A DNA stretch of 7,010 nt from Thermotogae bacterium (GCA_003641795.1 QNAP01000094.1:1-7010), one strand, 5' to 3'. Positions 1 to 6,279 are shown, numbered from the stretch's first letter. Made by a program: numbers and translations. The notes: a model not told the origin generated them from the sequence alone.

Positions 1-552
1 CTTGTGGGTTATGTCTTCCAAAACCCTGAAAACCAAATCGTGGGTTCTACGGTGATCGAGGACGTGGTTTTTGGGTTGGAAAATTTGGGAATTCCAAGGA
101 AAGAAATGCTTCGCCGCGCGAATAGGGTACTTGAGTGCGTGAAGTTGCACGGTTTGGAAAATCGCGCTCCCGGGACACTATCGGGAGGGCAGAAGCAAAG
201 ACTGGCGCTCGCTTCGATTCTGGCGATGGAACCACGCTTCCTCGCACTGGACGAACCCACTTCGATGATCGACCTCAAAGGAAAGAGCGAAGTATTACTC
301 ATTCTTGAGGAGCTGAAGAGAAGCGGTCACGGCATTGTTTTGGCCACACACGATCCAGGTGAGATGAGTCTTTGCGACCGAATAATCCTTCTCGATGAGG
401 GTGAGATAGTTGCAAATATAGAAGAACCTGGCCCTTGGATTGAACCCTACGAAGCATTCTTTCCGGAAAGCTTCGAATTCCGGTTGTTGAAATGCTGTAA
501 AGTCAATCCCCTTTCGTTGAGAAGGGTGATCCGATTTGCCAATCGTCTTTGA
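1..552 (+). CDS. ecfA1: ECF transporter ATPase EcfA1 (CbiO family), 5'-truncated by window edge
   Basis: This is the C-terminal 183 residues of an ABC ATPase that powers an energy-coupling factor transporter for vitamins or transition metals at the cytoplasmic membrane. The frame is open to base 1, so the Walker A part lies outside the window, and the GTG at base 4 is an internal valine rather than a start. Visible in order are the Q-loop (VFQNPENQ, about nt 13-36), the ABC signature LSGGQ (178-192), Walker B ending in DEP (238-258), an unusual D-loop SMID, and the H-loop ATHD (343-354). The block after the Q-loop, QIVGSTVIEDVVFGLEN, is typical of EcfA1 rather than EcfA2. After the H-loop there is a short C-terminal extension of about 65 residues. 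The end overlaps the next gene by 17 bp, so the two ATPases are probably co-translated to form a heterodimer. The family is secure; the A1 label rests on gene order and the Q-loop block. The transported substrate cannot be read from the ATPase. Confidence 0.9.
   Translation, partial: LVGYVFQNPENQIVGSTVIEDVVFGLENLGIPRKEMLRRANRVLECVKLHGLENRAPGTLSGGQKQRLALASILAMEPRFLALDEPTSMIDLKGKSEVLLILEELKRSGHGIVLATHDPGEMSLCDRIILLDEGEIVANIEEPGPWIEPYEAFFPESFEFRLLKCCKVNPLSLRRVIRFANRL
522..530 (+). promoter_or_regulatory. Shine-Dalgarno for ecfA2 (inside ecfA1)
   Basis: The bases AAGGGTGAT resemble the anti-Shine-Dalgarno complement and end 5 bases before the TTG at 536. They support that TTG as the start of ecfA2, because no ATG or GTG lies close by in the same frame. 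The site lies within the last codons of ecfA1. Confidence 0.6.
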
Positions 553-1435
553 AAAGGTCAGTTACGAGTACTCGGTGGGGACCCCTTTCAGCAAAGTAGC
601 CCTTCGGGATGTGTCTCTTAAGATCGCGGAGGGTGAGAGTCTATGCGTGTTGGGAGCCACAGGTAGTGGCAAAACTACCTTCGCTCTTCTCACCAACGGA
701 GTACTGCTCCCCACAAAGGGTAGCGTATTTGTTGACGGGCTGGATACCGCTGACAAACGCGTTGACATAAAAGAGGTGAGGAGAAGGGTAGGGGTGGTTC
801 TCCAGTACCCTGAGCACCAATTTTTCCTCCCCACGGTGGAAGAGGAAATACTATACGCTCCGAAAAACTTTTTGGCTGCAGAACAAAAAGAGCTGGAAAG
901 ATCACTGGAAGAAGCTCTTGAGCTTTTGGAAATCAAGAAAGAGCTTCTCCACAGGAACCCCTTCGAACTATCGGGTGGTGAAAAACGCAGGGTTGCCATA
1001 GCGTCGATCCTTTCCTACAACCCCAAGTATTTAGTGATGGACGAACCTCTCGTTGGATTGGATTCGAAAGTGCGCTCACAACTTTTGAGGTTTCTGAAGG
1101 CACTCAAAGAGATAGGGAAAACCTGGATTGTGATTTCTCACGATGTGGACGAGTTTCTCTTTATGGCTGACCGATTTCTGGTCTTTCATGACGGGAGCCT
1201 TGCCTTTGACGGAAAAAGGGAGGAATTCGTTTTAAAGGCGTTCGACCACTTAAAGGAGTGGGGGCTCTATCCCTCCACCAAGCTTAGATTTCTTGCGGCT
1301 CTTCCGAAAGAAATAGCATCCTTCATCACTGATGACGAAAAACTGGAGTCTGCCATTGTTTCTTCCGGACTCATGGATTGTGAAGAGGTCAGAAACGATC
1401 GCTCATTCCCACTCGATGGTTCCCGGAGGTTTTGA
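536..1435 (+). CDS. ecfA2: ECF transporter ATPase EcfA2 (CbiO family)
   Basis: This is a complete 299-residue ABC ATPase, the second subunit of the ECF energising module, expected to pair with EcfA1 and bind the membrane scaffold EcfT. Motifs in order are Walker A GATGSGKTT (40-48, Lys46), Q-loop VLQYPEHQFF (88-97, Gln90), signature LSGGEKRR (145-152), Walker B YLVMDEP (165-171, catalytic Glu170), D-loop GLD (174-176) and H-loop SHD (201-203, His202). The block after the Q-loop (PEHQFFLPTVEEEI) has the EcfA2 pattern. Length is normal for the family, with a C-terminal region of about 95 residues after the H-loop. The start is TTG at 536, chosen for the Shine-Dalgarno 5 bases upstream, and it overlaps ecfA1 by 17 bp. 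The last 11 codons are read antisense to the end of guaA. No EcfT gene follows, so the scaffold and substrate-binding S-component must be encoded upstream or elsewhere. Identity is very secure; substrate is unknown. Confidence 0.95.
   Translation: MPIVFEKVSYEYSVGTPFSKVALRDVSLKIAEGESLCVLGATGSGKTTFALLTNGVLLPTKGSVFVDGLDTADKRVDIKEVRRRVGVVLQYPEHQFFLPTVEEEILYAPKNFLAAEQKELERSLEEALELLEIKKELLHRNPFELSGGEKRRVAIASILSYNPKYLVMDEPLVGLDSKVRSQLLRFLKALKEIGKTWIVISHDVDEFLFMADRFLVFHDGSLAFDGKREEFVLKAFDHLKEWGLYPSTKLRFLAALPKEIASFITDDEKLESAIVSSGLMDCEEVRNDRSFPLDGSRRF
1403..1435. other. Tail-to-tail overlap of ecfA2 and guaA coding sequences
   Basis: The TGA of ecfA2 (1433-1435, plus strand) lies inside guaA, and the TGA of guaA (1405-1403, minus strand) lies inside ecfA2. 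The two convergent genes therefore share 33 bp. On the guaA strand this segment encodes the highly conserved GuaA C-terminus (PPGTIEWE), so the ecfA2 tail is constrained by it. I see no hairpin followed by a T-run in or beside the overlap on either strand. Confidence 0.95.
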
Positions 1436-2929
1436 GGTGACATCAAAGACCACCCTTGAAACTTCAGGCACCTGATTGAGGATCCTTCTGGCTGCTTCAT
1501 CCAGCACATCTGAAGGTAGTCTCGTCCAGTCGGCTGTCATAGCTTCGACACTATCAACTGCTCTGAGAGCTACAACGTAGCCGTAATTCCGTTTGTCTCC
1601 CCTAACACCCACACTCCGAACTGGTAACAGGACAGCAAAAGCCTGCCAAGTCTTCTCGTACCAACCAGTTTCCCTCAACACTTCTAAAAAGATGTGGTCA
1701 ACTTCTTTCAGTATACGCAAACGTTCTGCCGTTATTTCTCCCAGCACTCTCACAGCGAGGCCTGGACCAGGAAAGGGATGACGCCAGATGACGTGTCGGG
1801 GAATGCCCATGAGTTCACCAAGCCTGCGTACCTCGTCTTTAAAAAGCTCCCTGAGTGGTTCGACGAGATTCAAGTTCATATGCTCTGGAAGTCCTCCAAC
1901 GTTGTGATGGCTCTTGATCCTGTTCGTATACTTGCCCGATGCTGAGCTTTCTATGACGTCCGAGTAGATCGTACCTTGAACCAGGAACTCGGCTTCACAT
2001 TTTTTCGCTTCTTCCTCGAAGACTCGTATAAACTCCTCACCGATGATCTTTCGCTTTTCTTCGGGATCGGCGACGCCTTCGAGCTTTTCCAGGAATCTTT
2101 TCTTAGAGTCGACCACCACGAGATTCATTCCCAACAAGTCCCTGAAGACAGCGGGGACCTCTTCTTCTTCTCCCTTGCGCAGCAGACCATGATCCACAAA
2201 GATGCTGACCAGATCGCTTCCTATCGCTTTGTGTACGATCATAGCAGCGGTGGAAGAATCCACACCGCCAGAGAACGCAGCGATAACTTTCTTTCCCTTG
2301 AGCATCTCTCTCAGAACTTCAACCTTTCTGTGGAGGAAGTCTTCCAAGCTCCAATCCGGTGAGAGGCCACATATCCGCGCAAGAAAGTTTCCCAAGATCT
2401 CGAGACCGTAGACGGTATGTCGAACTTCCGGGTGAAACTGAACGAGCCAGAAGCGCCGATAGTCCGTCGCCGCAGCCACCATACCGGTGTTGGTCTTCGC
2501 TATGAGATCAAAAGTTCCCGGCAGCGACGCAACTTCGTCACCGTGGCTCATCCATACAGTGAAAGAATCTGGAAGACCCCAAAAAAGCGGATCTTTTCCG
2601 ATCACGTTGATCTCAGTCTTGCCGTATTCTCCCTGAATGCCAGGCTTGACGATTCCTCCGTATGCATGGCAGATCAATTGCATACCGTAGCAAACACCTA
2701 AAACCTTACCGTCATACTTTTGCCACCAAGAAGGAAGTTGCGGAGCATCCTTTTCAAAGACACTGTGCGGGCCTCCCGAGAGGATCACAGCCGAGATTTT
2801 ATCTGGGTTTACACGTTCTTCTGGTGTCACGACGATACTGTAATAGCCGAGCTCCCTGATTCTTCGAGCAATCAGTTGCGTGTATTGGGAGCCATAATCC
2901 ACAACCACTACAAGATTCAAATCTCTCAC
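1403..2929 (-). CDS. guaA: GMP synthase (glutamine-hydrolysing)
   Basis: This cytoplasmic enzyme converts XMP, ATP and glutamine to GMP, the last step of de novo guanine nucleotide synthesis. An N-terminal class I glutamine amidotransferase domain (about 5-190) carries the triad Cys80 (in GVCYGMQ), His166 and Glu168 (in FHPEV). The ATP-pyrophosphatase domain follows with P-loop SGGVDSS (220-226), FVDHGLLRKGE (244-254) and the LVQGTIYSDVIES block (316-328). The C-terminal dimerisation/XMP-binding domain has HHNVGGLP (341-348), RHPFPGPGLAVR (383-394) and the hallmark end KPPGTIEWE. The 508-residue length is normal. The longest frame starts at GTG 2929, whose GTGA overlaps the disA stop by 4 bases. 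TTG at 2920 (codon 4) is better placed behind a Shine-Dalgarno and would give a 505-residue protein starting just before the conserved VVVDYGSQY. It appears to be the last gene of the minus-strand operon. All catalytic residues are present. Confidence 0.97.
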   Translation of the reverse strand: MRDLNLVVVVDYGSQYTQLIARRIRELGYYSIVVTPEERVNPDKISAVILSGGPHSVFEKDAPQLPSWWQKYDGKVLGVCYGMQLICHAYGGIVKPGIQGEYGKTEINVIGKDPLFWGLPDSFTVWMSHGDEVASLPGTFDLIAKTNTGMVAAATDYRRFWLVQFHPEVRHTVYGLEILGNFLARICGLSPDWSLEDFLHRKVEVLREMLKGKKVIAAFSGGVDSSTAAMIVHKAIGSDLVSIFVDHGLLRKGEEEEVPAVFRDLLGMNLVVVDSKKRFLEKLEGVADPEEKRKIIGEEFIRVFEEEAKKCEAEFLVQGTIYSDVIESSASGKYTNRIKSHHNVGGLPEHMNLNLVEPLRELFKDEVRRLGELMGIPRHVIWRHPFPGPGLAVRVLGEITAERLRILKEVDHIFLEVLRETGWYEKTWQAFAVLLPVRSVGVRGDKRNYGYVVALRAVDSVEAMTADWTRLPSDVLDEAARRILNQVPEVSRVVFDVTSKPPGTIEWE

Positions 2930-2933
2930 CCCT
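2926..2933 (-). promoter_or_regulatory. Shine-Dalgarno that favours the TTG start of guaA
   Basis: On the minus strand these bases read AGGGGTGA and end 5 bases before the TTG at 2920. They overlap the GTG at 2929 itself, so they cannot serve that codon as a ribosome binding site. This makes TTG 2920 the more likely guaA start, although coupling from the disA stop could still use the GTG. Confidence 0.5.
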
Positions 2934-3993
2934 GAACGGCGTTTTGCCGCTTCTTCATTTCGATGGTACGCCTTATGGCAGCTGCTCTGGTTTCTCCTAT
3001 GCCTTCCACCTTCTTCAGTTGATCTAAAGAAGCCTGAGAAATGCGTTCCAACGTGCCAAAGGCGCGCACCACGTTGGTGACTATGTTCATGGGAATTTTG
3101 GAGTCTCTCCGAAGTATGCGAAATCCGTGGGATTCAACCGTCACATCTCCGAGCTGTTGCGAGCTGCTCACATCGTAGTTCAATGCCCTGGCAACGCTCA
3201 GAAACCCCAACAACTCTTTTTCCGGTAGGTTCTTAAGGCGTTCTCTTACCGTCTCGGGATCACATTCGTCAGGATCGCCATTGTAGTAATCGAGAATCAG
3301 CAGGTTTACTGTATCTTCCACACCTTCACTCATCTCGTCAAGGGTCAGTTTTGAGAGCCTGCCTTCCGTTCCAAGTTCTATCAGATACCTTCTGGCCTCC
3401 TCTTCGATTTTCATAGCCAGTGCCGCTCTCTCCAGTATTTCGCAAACCTCTCTGAGAGTCACACTACCTTCCAACTCTGCTATGTCCAACTGAAGCAAGA
3501 GTTTGTCGAAACTTTGGCGATACTTCTCGTAAGTGTTCAAGGCCTGGTTCACTTTGTTCATGAGGGAGATCACGTCTCCGATCACGTGCTTTTCTGAACC
3601 GTAATAGACGGTGATGGTTTTCCTCCTTCTCGAGATTGCGATGACCAATTTGTTGAATTGTCGTGCGATGCGCTCCGCGCTTCTATGACGGGTGCCCGTT
3701 TCTTCAGATGGAATTGAAGGGTCGGGTATCAAATGAGTGTTGGCGGCGAGTATCTTCTCACCTTCATCGTTGAGAACTATCGCCCCATCCATCTTGGCGA
3801 GCTCGTAGAGCCGCTGGGGGGAGAAGTCTTCGTTGAGGTGAAATCCCACCTGGAATGTCAGGGGGTGCTTTTTGTAATCTTCGGCGAAGACAATGAGAGC
3901 ACCTCCATGGGCGTTTAGAATATCATCCACGCCCTGTCTTATAGGTGTTCCGGGAGCTATAAGCTTGAGTTTGCTCAAAAATTCATCGGTCAT
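2926..3993 (-). CDS. disA: Diadenylate cyclase / DNA integrity scanning protein DisA
   Basis: DisA condenses two ATP into the second messenger cyclic di-AMP. It forms an octamer that binds branched DNA such as Holliday junctions and slows synthesis there. The 355-residue length matches the family (about 357-360). The N-terminal DAC domain (about 1-150) has DGA at 69-71 and GTRHRSAERIA at 100-110; Asp69 and Arg102-His103-Arg104 correspond to T. maritima Asp75 and Arg108-Arg110. A helical linker follows (about 150-290). The C-terminus has a DNA-binding helix-hairpin-helix region with KVEGIGETRA at 328-337. The usual RHRTAER has Ser105 instead of Thr here, a mild change. The ATG start at 3993 shares ATGA with the stop of the HD-GYP gene. 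The only purine-rich element upstream is a weak GGGG about 9 bases away, so translation is probably coupled to the upstream gene. The stop overlaps the first guaA codon. Identity is very secure. Confidence 0.97.
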   Translation of the reverse strand: MTDEFLSKLKLIAPGTPIRQGVDDILNAHGGALIVFAEDYKKHPLTFQVGFHLNEDFSPQRLYELAKMDGAIVLNDEGEKILAANTHLIPDPSIPSEETGTRHRSAERIARQFNKLVIAISRRRKTITVYYGSEKHVIGDVISLMNKVNQALNTYEKYRQSFDKLLLQLDIAELEGSVTLREVCEILERAALAMKIEEEARRYLIELGTEGRLSKLTLDEMSEGVEDTVNLLILDYYNGDPDECDPETVRERLKNLPEKELLGFLSVARALNYDVSSSQQLGDVTVESHGFRILRRDSKIPMNIVTNVVRAFGTLERISQASLDQLKKVEGIGETRAAAIRRTIEMKKRQNAVQG

Positions 3994-5804
3994 TTTTCAA
4001 CGCCCCCACTCACCGCAAGCCTTTGAATGCGTTCCTTCAAGGTGGATATCTCACCTTTGCTTTTGACGTTATCCCAAAGGCTTCTAATTTCCAATTCGTG
4101 CTCCAGAAAAACCTTCAAAACTTCCGGATTGAAGTCATCTGGACGCGTTTTATCGTCCCCTTTTTTCAGAATTTCAACAGCCTGCTCGTGCGAGAAGGCT
4201 TTCTTGTAAGGTCGTTGAGACCTTAGCGCATCGTAGACGTCTACAAGCGCTACGATGGCGGCTTCAATGGGTATCTCGTCCCCTTTCAGCCCAAACGGGT
4301 AGCCCCTTCCGTTCCACTTCTCGTGATGGTAGAGAGCGATAGTCCGTGCCATCTCGAAGTACTTATCTTCGCCCAGCAAAGCGGCACCGTATATCGTGTG
4401 TTTCTTCATCTCTTCAAACTCTTCATCGGTGAGTCTGTCGGGTTTGTTGAGTATCCTCTTATCCACCATGATCTTACCGATATCGTGGAGTGGAGCGAAG
4501 TGCTCAAGCTTTATCGCAACATCTTCTTTCAATCCCAGCTTGCGGGCGATGAAACCTGAAAGTATGCCCACTCTTTCTATGTGATTTCCCGTCACTTCGT
4601 CGTATCCTTCGGCGATGACCGCCAGCTGACGTGCAAACTTTTCGTAGGTACTTTCCAACTCTTCATGGAGCTGTTGTAACTTCTGATAAGAGTCCTGAAG
4701 CTCCTCGTTCATGGCTTTGATCTCTTCGAAAGACGACATCACTTCTTCTGCTAATTCTCGGTAGGTTTGTGTTAACCCATCTACTTCGACGATTCCACAG
4801 TTTGCAAGATCTCCATCTAACTCTAGGAATTTTGCGTCTTTGAATCTGTTCATACTTTCTACTAATCGCTCGAAGGGCTGTGCGATTTGCGAGGACAACG
4901 TTTTAGACCTGCGAAGCATGAATAATACGAAGACAGCTATGGTGACGCCGAAGAAGAGAATCAGAGAAAGCATGAGCAGGTTAAAGGGGGTCAAATCCGT
5001 CTGTATCACGATACCCACTGGTTCGAATCCGTAGTGTCTATCTTCGCATGACCAAACCGTGTAAATCGTGTGAAGATTAGATCGGCTCACATGTATAGAT
5101 TCTCCAGACTCCATCACCTTTGCGAGGTATGCGCGGTCATTCGAAGAAAGGGGCAATGCTTCGGGAATCAGAGGCTGGAGGTCAGCACGATAAAGACCGA
5201 ATCCCTTTATTCGAAGGGGCAGGTTGGATAGCTTCGCGATCTCTCTCCCCACGTTTTCTATACCCCTCATATCCTTGACAAGATGAATCACAACCACCCG
5301 TGTGGGCAGTTTCAGGTATATGTCAACGAAAATCTTATGCTCGCCGAAGGAGTAGAGGATATAGTGATCGCTGTATTCGAGCTTTTCCAAAAGTCCACCC
5401 TGCAGTGAATCATAAGGCATTCTCTCCACACTGAGTGCCAAAATAGATGAAGGCAACATGAGATTTGCGAGCAACAGCTGATCCTTTTCCGATTCCGGGA
5501 TCTTCTTCTCTTCTATGACGCGAACCATGGAAGCCAGTCGCTCGACGCTTTCGAAAAACTCCTTATGCTCGCTAAGCATCGTTTGAAAGAAGGATTCGAA
5601 GACTTTCTTTGTGAGTGTTGTTGTGCTCAGATAAAGAGCTTGCTCGGATCTTTGATAAGAAACCGATACTACTAACAGAGCAGCAGCCATGAGCCCGAGG
5701 GTACTGAGGAGTATCGTCCGGGCGAACTTTCTGTAGATGAGATAAGCGAGCTTTTCTTTTTTCAAGCTTGGTCGGTATTCTTTATTCCGAACTTTCACCG
5801 GCAC
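3990..5804 (-). CDS. Membrane-bound HD-GYP cyclic di-GMP phosphodiesterase with extracytoplasmic sensor and HAMP
   Basis: This 604-residue protein probably hydrolyses cyclic di-GMP in response to an external signal. There is a basic N-terminus, TM1 (about 29-48), an extracytoplasmic region of about 225 residues (50-273) that resembles a Cache-type sensor only in size and placement, and TM2 (about 274-296). A HAMP-like linker follows (about 298-352, with VEVDGLTQTYRELAEEV fitting its second helix), then a Glu/Gln/Leu-rich coiled coil (about 353-393). The C-terminal HD-GYP domain (about 395-575) has His408, the His440-Asp441 pair in LHDIGK, His469, HHEKWNGRGYP (493-503, Gly501-Tyr502-Pro503), and Asp522 in DVYDALRSQRPYKKAFS. 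Spacing matches biochemically studied HD-GYP enzymes. The position of the optional Glu that holds a third metal is Val404. The longest frame starts at GTG 5804, only 2 bases after AGGAGG; GTG 5798 (codon 3) has an ideal 8-base spacing. The gene is followed by disA with a 4-base overlap. Activity on c-di-AMP is possible but not indicated, since the GYP motif is intact. Confidence 0.93.
   Translation of the reverse strand: MPVKVRNKEYRPSLKKEKLAYLIYRKFARTILLSTLGLMAAALLVVSVSYQRSEQALYLSTTTLTKKVFESFFQTMLSEHKEFFESVERLASMVRVIEEKKIPESEKDQLLLANLMLPSSILALSVERMPYDSLQGGLLEKLEYSDHYILYSFGEHKIFVDIYLKLPTRVVVIHLVKDMRGIENVGREIAKLSNLPLRIKGFGLYRADLQPLIPEALPLSSNDRAYLAKVMESGESIHVSRSNLHTIYTVWSCEDRHYGFEPVGIVIQTDLTPFNLLMLSLILFFGVTIAVFVLFMLRRSKTLSSQIAQPFERLVESMNRFKDAKFLELDGDLANCGIVEVDGLTQTYRELAEEVMSSFEEIKAMNEELQDSYQKLQQLHEELESTYEKFARQLAVIAEGYDEVTGNHIERVGILSGFIARKLGLKEDVAIKLEHFAPLHDIGKIMVDKRILNKPDRLTDEEFEEMKKHTIYGAALLGEDKYFEMARTIALYHHEKWNGRGYPFGLKGDEIPIEAAIVALVDVYDALRSQRPYKKAFSHEQAVEILKKGDDKTRPDDFNPEVLKVFLEHELEIRSLWDNVKSKGEISTLKERIQRLAVSGGVEK
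4229..4257. repeat. Nested palindromes inside the HD-GYP coding region
   Basis: CATCGTAG (4229-4236) and CTACGATG (4250-4257) are perfect 8-base inverted arms around a 13-base loop. The loop and left arm together also hold a perfect 12-base palindrome, GTAGACGTCTAC (4233-4244). The segment encodes part of the conserved VDVYDAL motif, so protein constraint may explain it. No function is claimed. Confidence 0.5.
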
Positions 5805-5806
5805 GG

Positions 5807-5812
5807 CCTCCT
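5807..5812 (-). promoter_or_regulatory. Strong Shine-Dalgarno for the HD-GYP gene
   Basis: The minus strand reads AGGAGG here, starting in the last base of the stop codon of the upstream small gene. It lies 2 bases from GTG 5804 and 8 bases from the in-frame GTG 5798. The second spacing is normal, so the true protein probably begins at MKVRNKEY and is two residues shorter. Confidence 0.65.
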
Positions 5813-6279
5813 CATTTTTCGAGCCTTTTCAAGACGATTTCTGGAATCTGCTCGAGTTTTTCCTGTCTGTAGAACGCAAGCAGATCTGTGAAAAAGACGT
5901 GTCCTTCCCCAACTAACAACTCACTCACAGTTTCCAGCCCAAGCCCTCCCATGAAGTAAACCACAAACCACGATTTTTCCAGCTTCAGTTCTACATCTTC
6001 CGCTGTGAGGAGTTTAAGCGTTTTGAGTTTTACCTCGCCACCTCGCTCTTCCCATGATTGTTTCAGCTTGTCCAGTTCCGGACGGGTGAAGCGGGAAACC
6101 AATTCTTTCTCATCCTCGGGGTCGATTTGGAGAAGTTTCTTGTACGCATCGAAGATTTCTTTGAACGTCTGCGTGTAGAACACCCAGTGATCCCACCACT
6201 GGGTCTTGTCACGTTCGAGCATTTTGAAAAAGAGGTTGGACTTGTCCTGAACTATGCTCCTCAAAAATGCCCCTCCCAT
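5812..6279 (-). CDS. Hypothetical protein, 150-155 aa, Trp-rich and charged
   Basis: I do not recognise this family. The protein has no signal peptide and no clear membrane span, so it is probably cytosolic. It is rich in Lys, Glu and Leu with predicted helices. A tryptophan cluster WWDHW occurs at 28-32, with further Trp at 76 and 104. There is one hydrophobic stretch, SWFVVYFMGGLGLETVSELL (103-122), and the end is basic. No Cys or His pair suggesting a zinc site is seen, and no nucleotide-binding or DNA-binding motif. ATG at 6279 lacks a ribosome binding site; the TTG at 6264 (codon 6) has GGAGG 7 bases upstream and is the better start, giving 150 residues. The gene sits 10-25 bases after rarA and 7 bases before the HD-GYP frame, so it should be co-transcribed with both. 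It is real by length, composition and tight packing. A link to repair or cyclic-dinucleotide signalling is only guessed from position. Confidence 0.8.
   Translation of the reverse strand: MGGAFLRSIVQDKSNLFFKMLERDKTQWWDHWVFYTQTFKEIFDAYKKLLQIDPEDEKELVSRFTRPELDKLKQSWEERGGEVKLKTLKLLTAEDVELKLEKSWFVVYFMGGLGLETVSELLVGEGHVFFTDLLAFYRQEKLEQIPEIVLKRLEK
6182..6204. repeat. Perfect 8-bp inverted repeat in the small gene
   Basis: ACCCAGTG (6182-6189) and CACTGGGT (6197-6204) are perfectly complementary arms around a 7-base loop. In the mRNA this would form a stable hairpin over the codons for TQWWDHWV. No T-run follows on either strand, so it is not an ordinary terminator. Repeated TGG codons partly account for the symmetry. 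Confidence 0.6.
6272..6276 (-). promoter_or_regulatory. Shine-Dalgarno favouring the TTG start of the small gene
   Basis: The minus strand reads GGAGG directly after the ATG at 6279, within a GGGAGGGG run. It lies 7 bases before the in-frame TTG at 6264. No purine-rich element precedes the ATG, so the TTG is the likelier start. Confidence 0.5.

Noticed and set aside
4..6. GTG as a possible start of ecfA1
   Set aside because: It falls directly before the Q-loop, so a protein starting there would lack Walker A. The frame is open to base 1, which fits a gene cut by the window edge.
562..999. 145-codon open frame on the minus strand
   Set aside because: It is the complement of the ecfA2 ATPase domain and has a Ser/Pro-rich translation typical of an antisense shadow.
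1346..1372. GAGTC...GACTC inverted repeat downstream of guaA as a terminator
   Set aside because: The stem is only 5-6 bp with a loop of about 17 bases and no T-run follows on the minus strand. It lies within ecfA2 coding sequence.
1976..2362. 128-codon open frame on the plus strand
   Set aside because: It lies wholly antisense to the guaA coding sequence, whose motifs are beyond doubt. The translation shows no known motif.
3990..5804. HD protein as a PgpH-type c-di-AMP phosphodiesterase
   Set aside because: PgpH has a multi-span 7TMR membrane part and lacks the GYP motif. This protein has two spans, HAMP and an intact HHE...GYP motif, which points to c-di-GMP.
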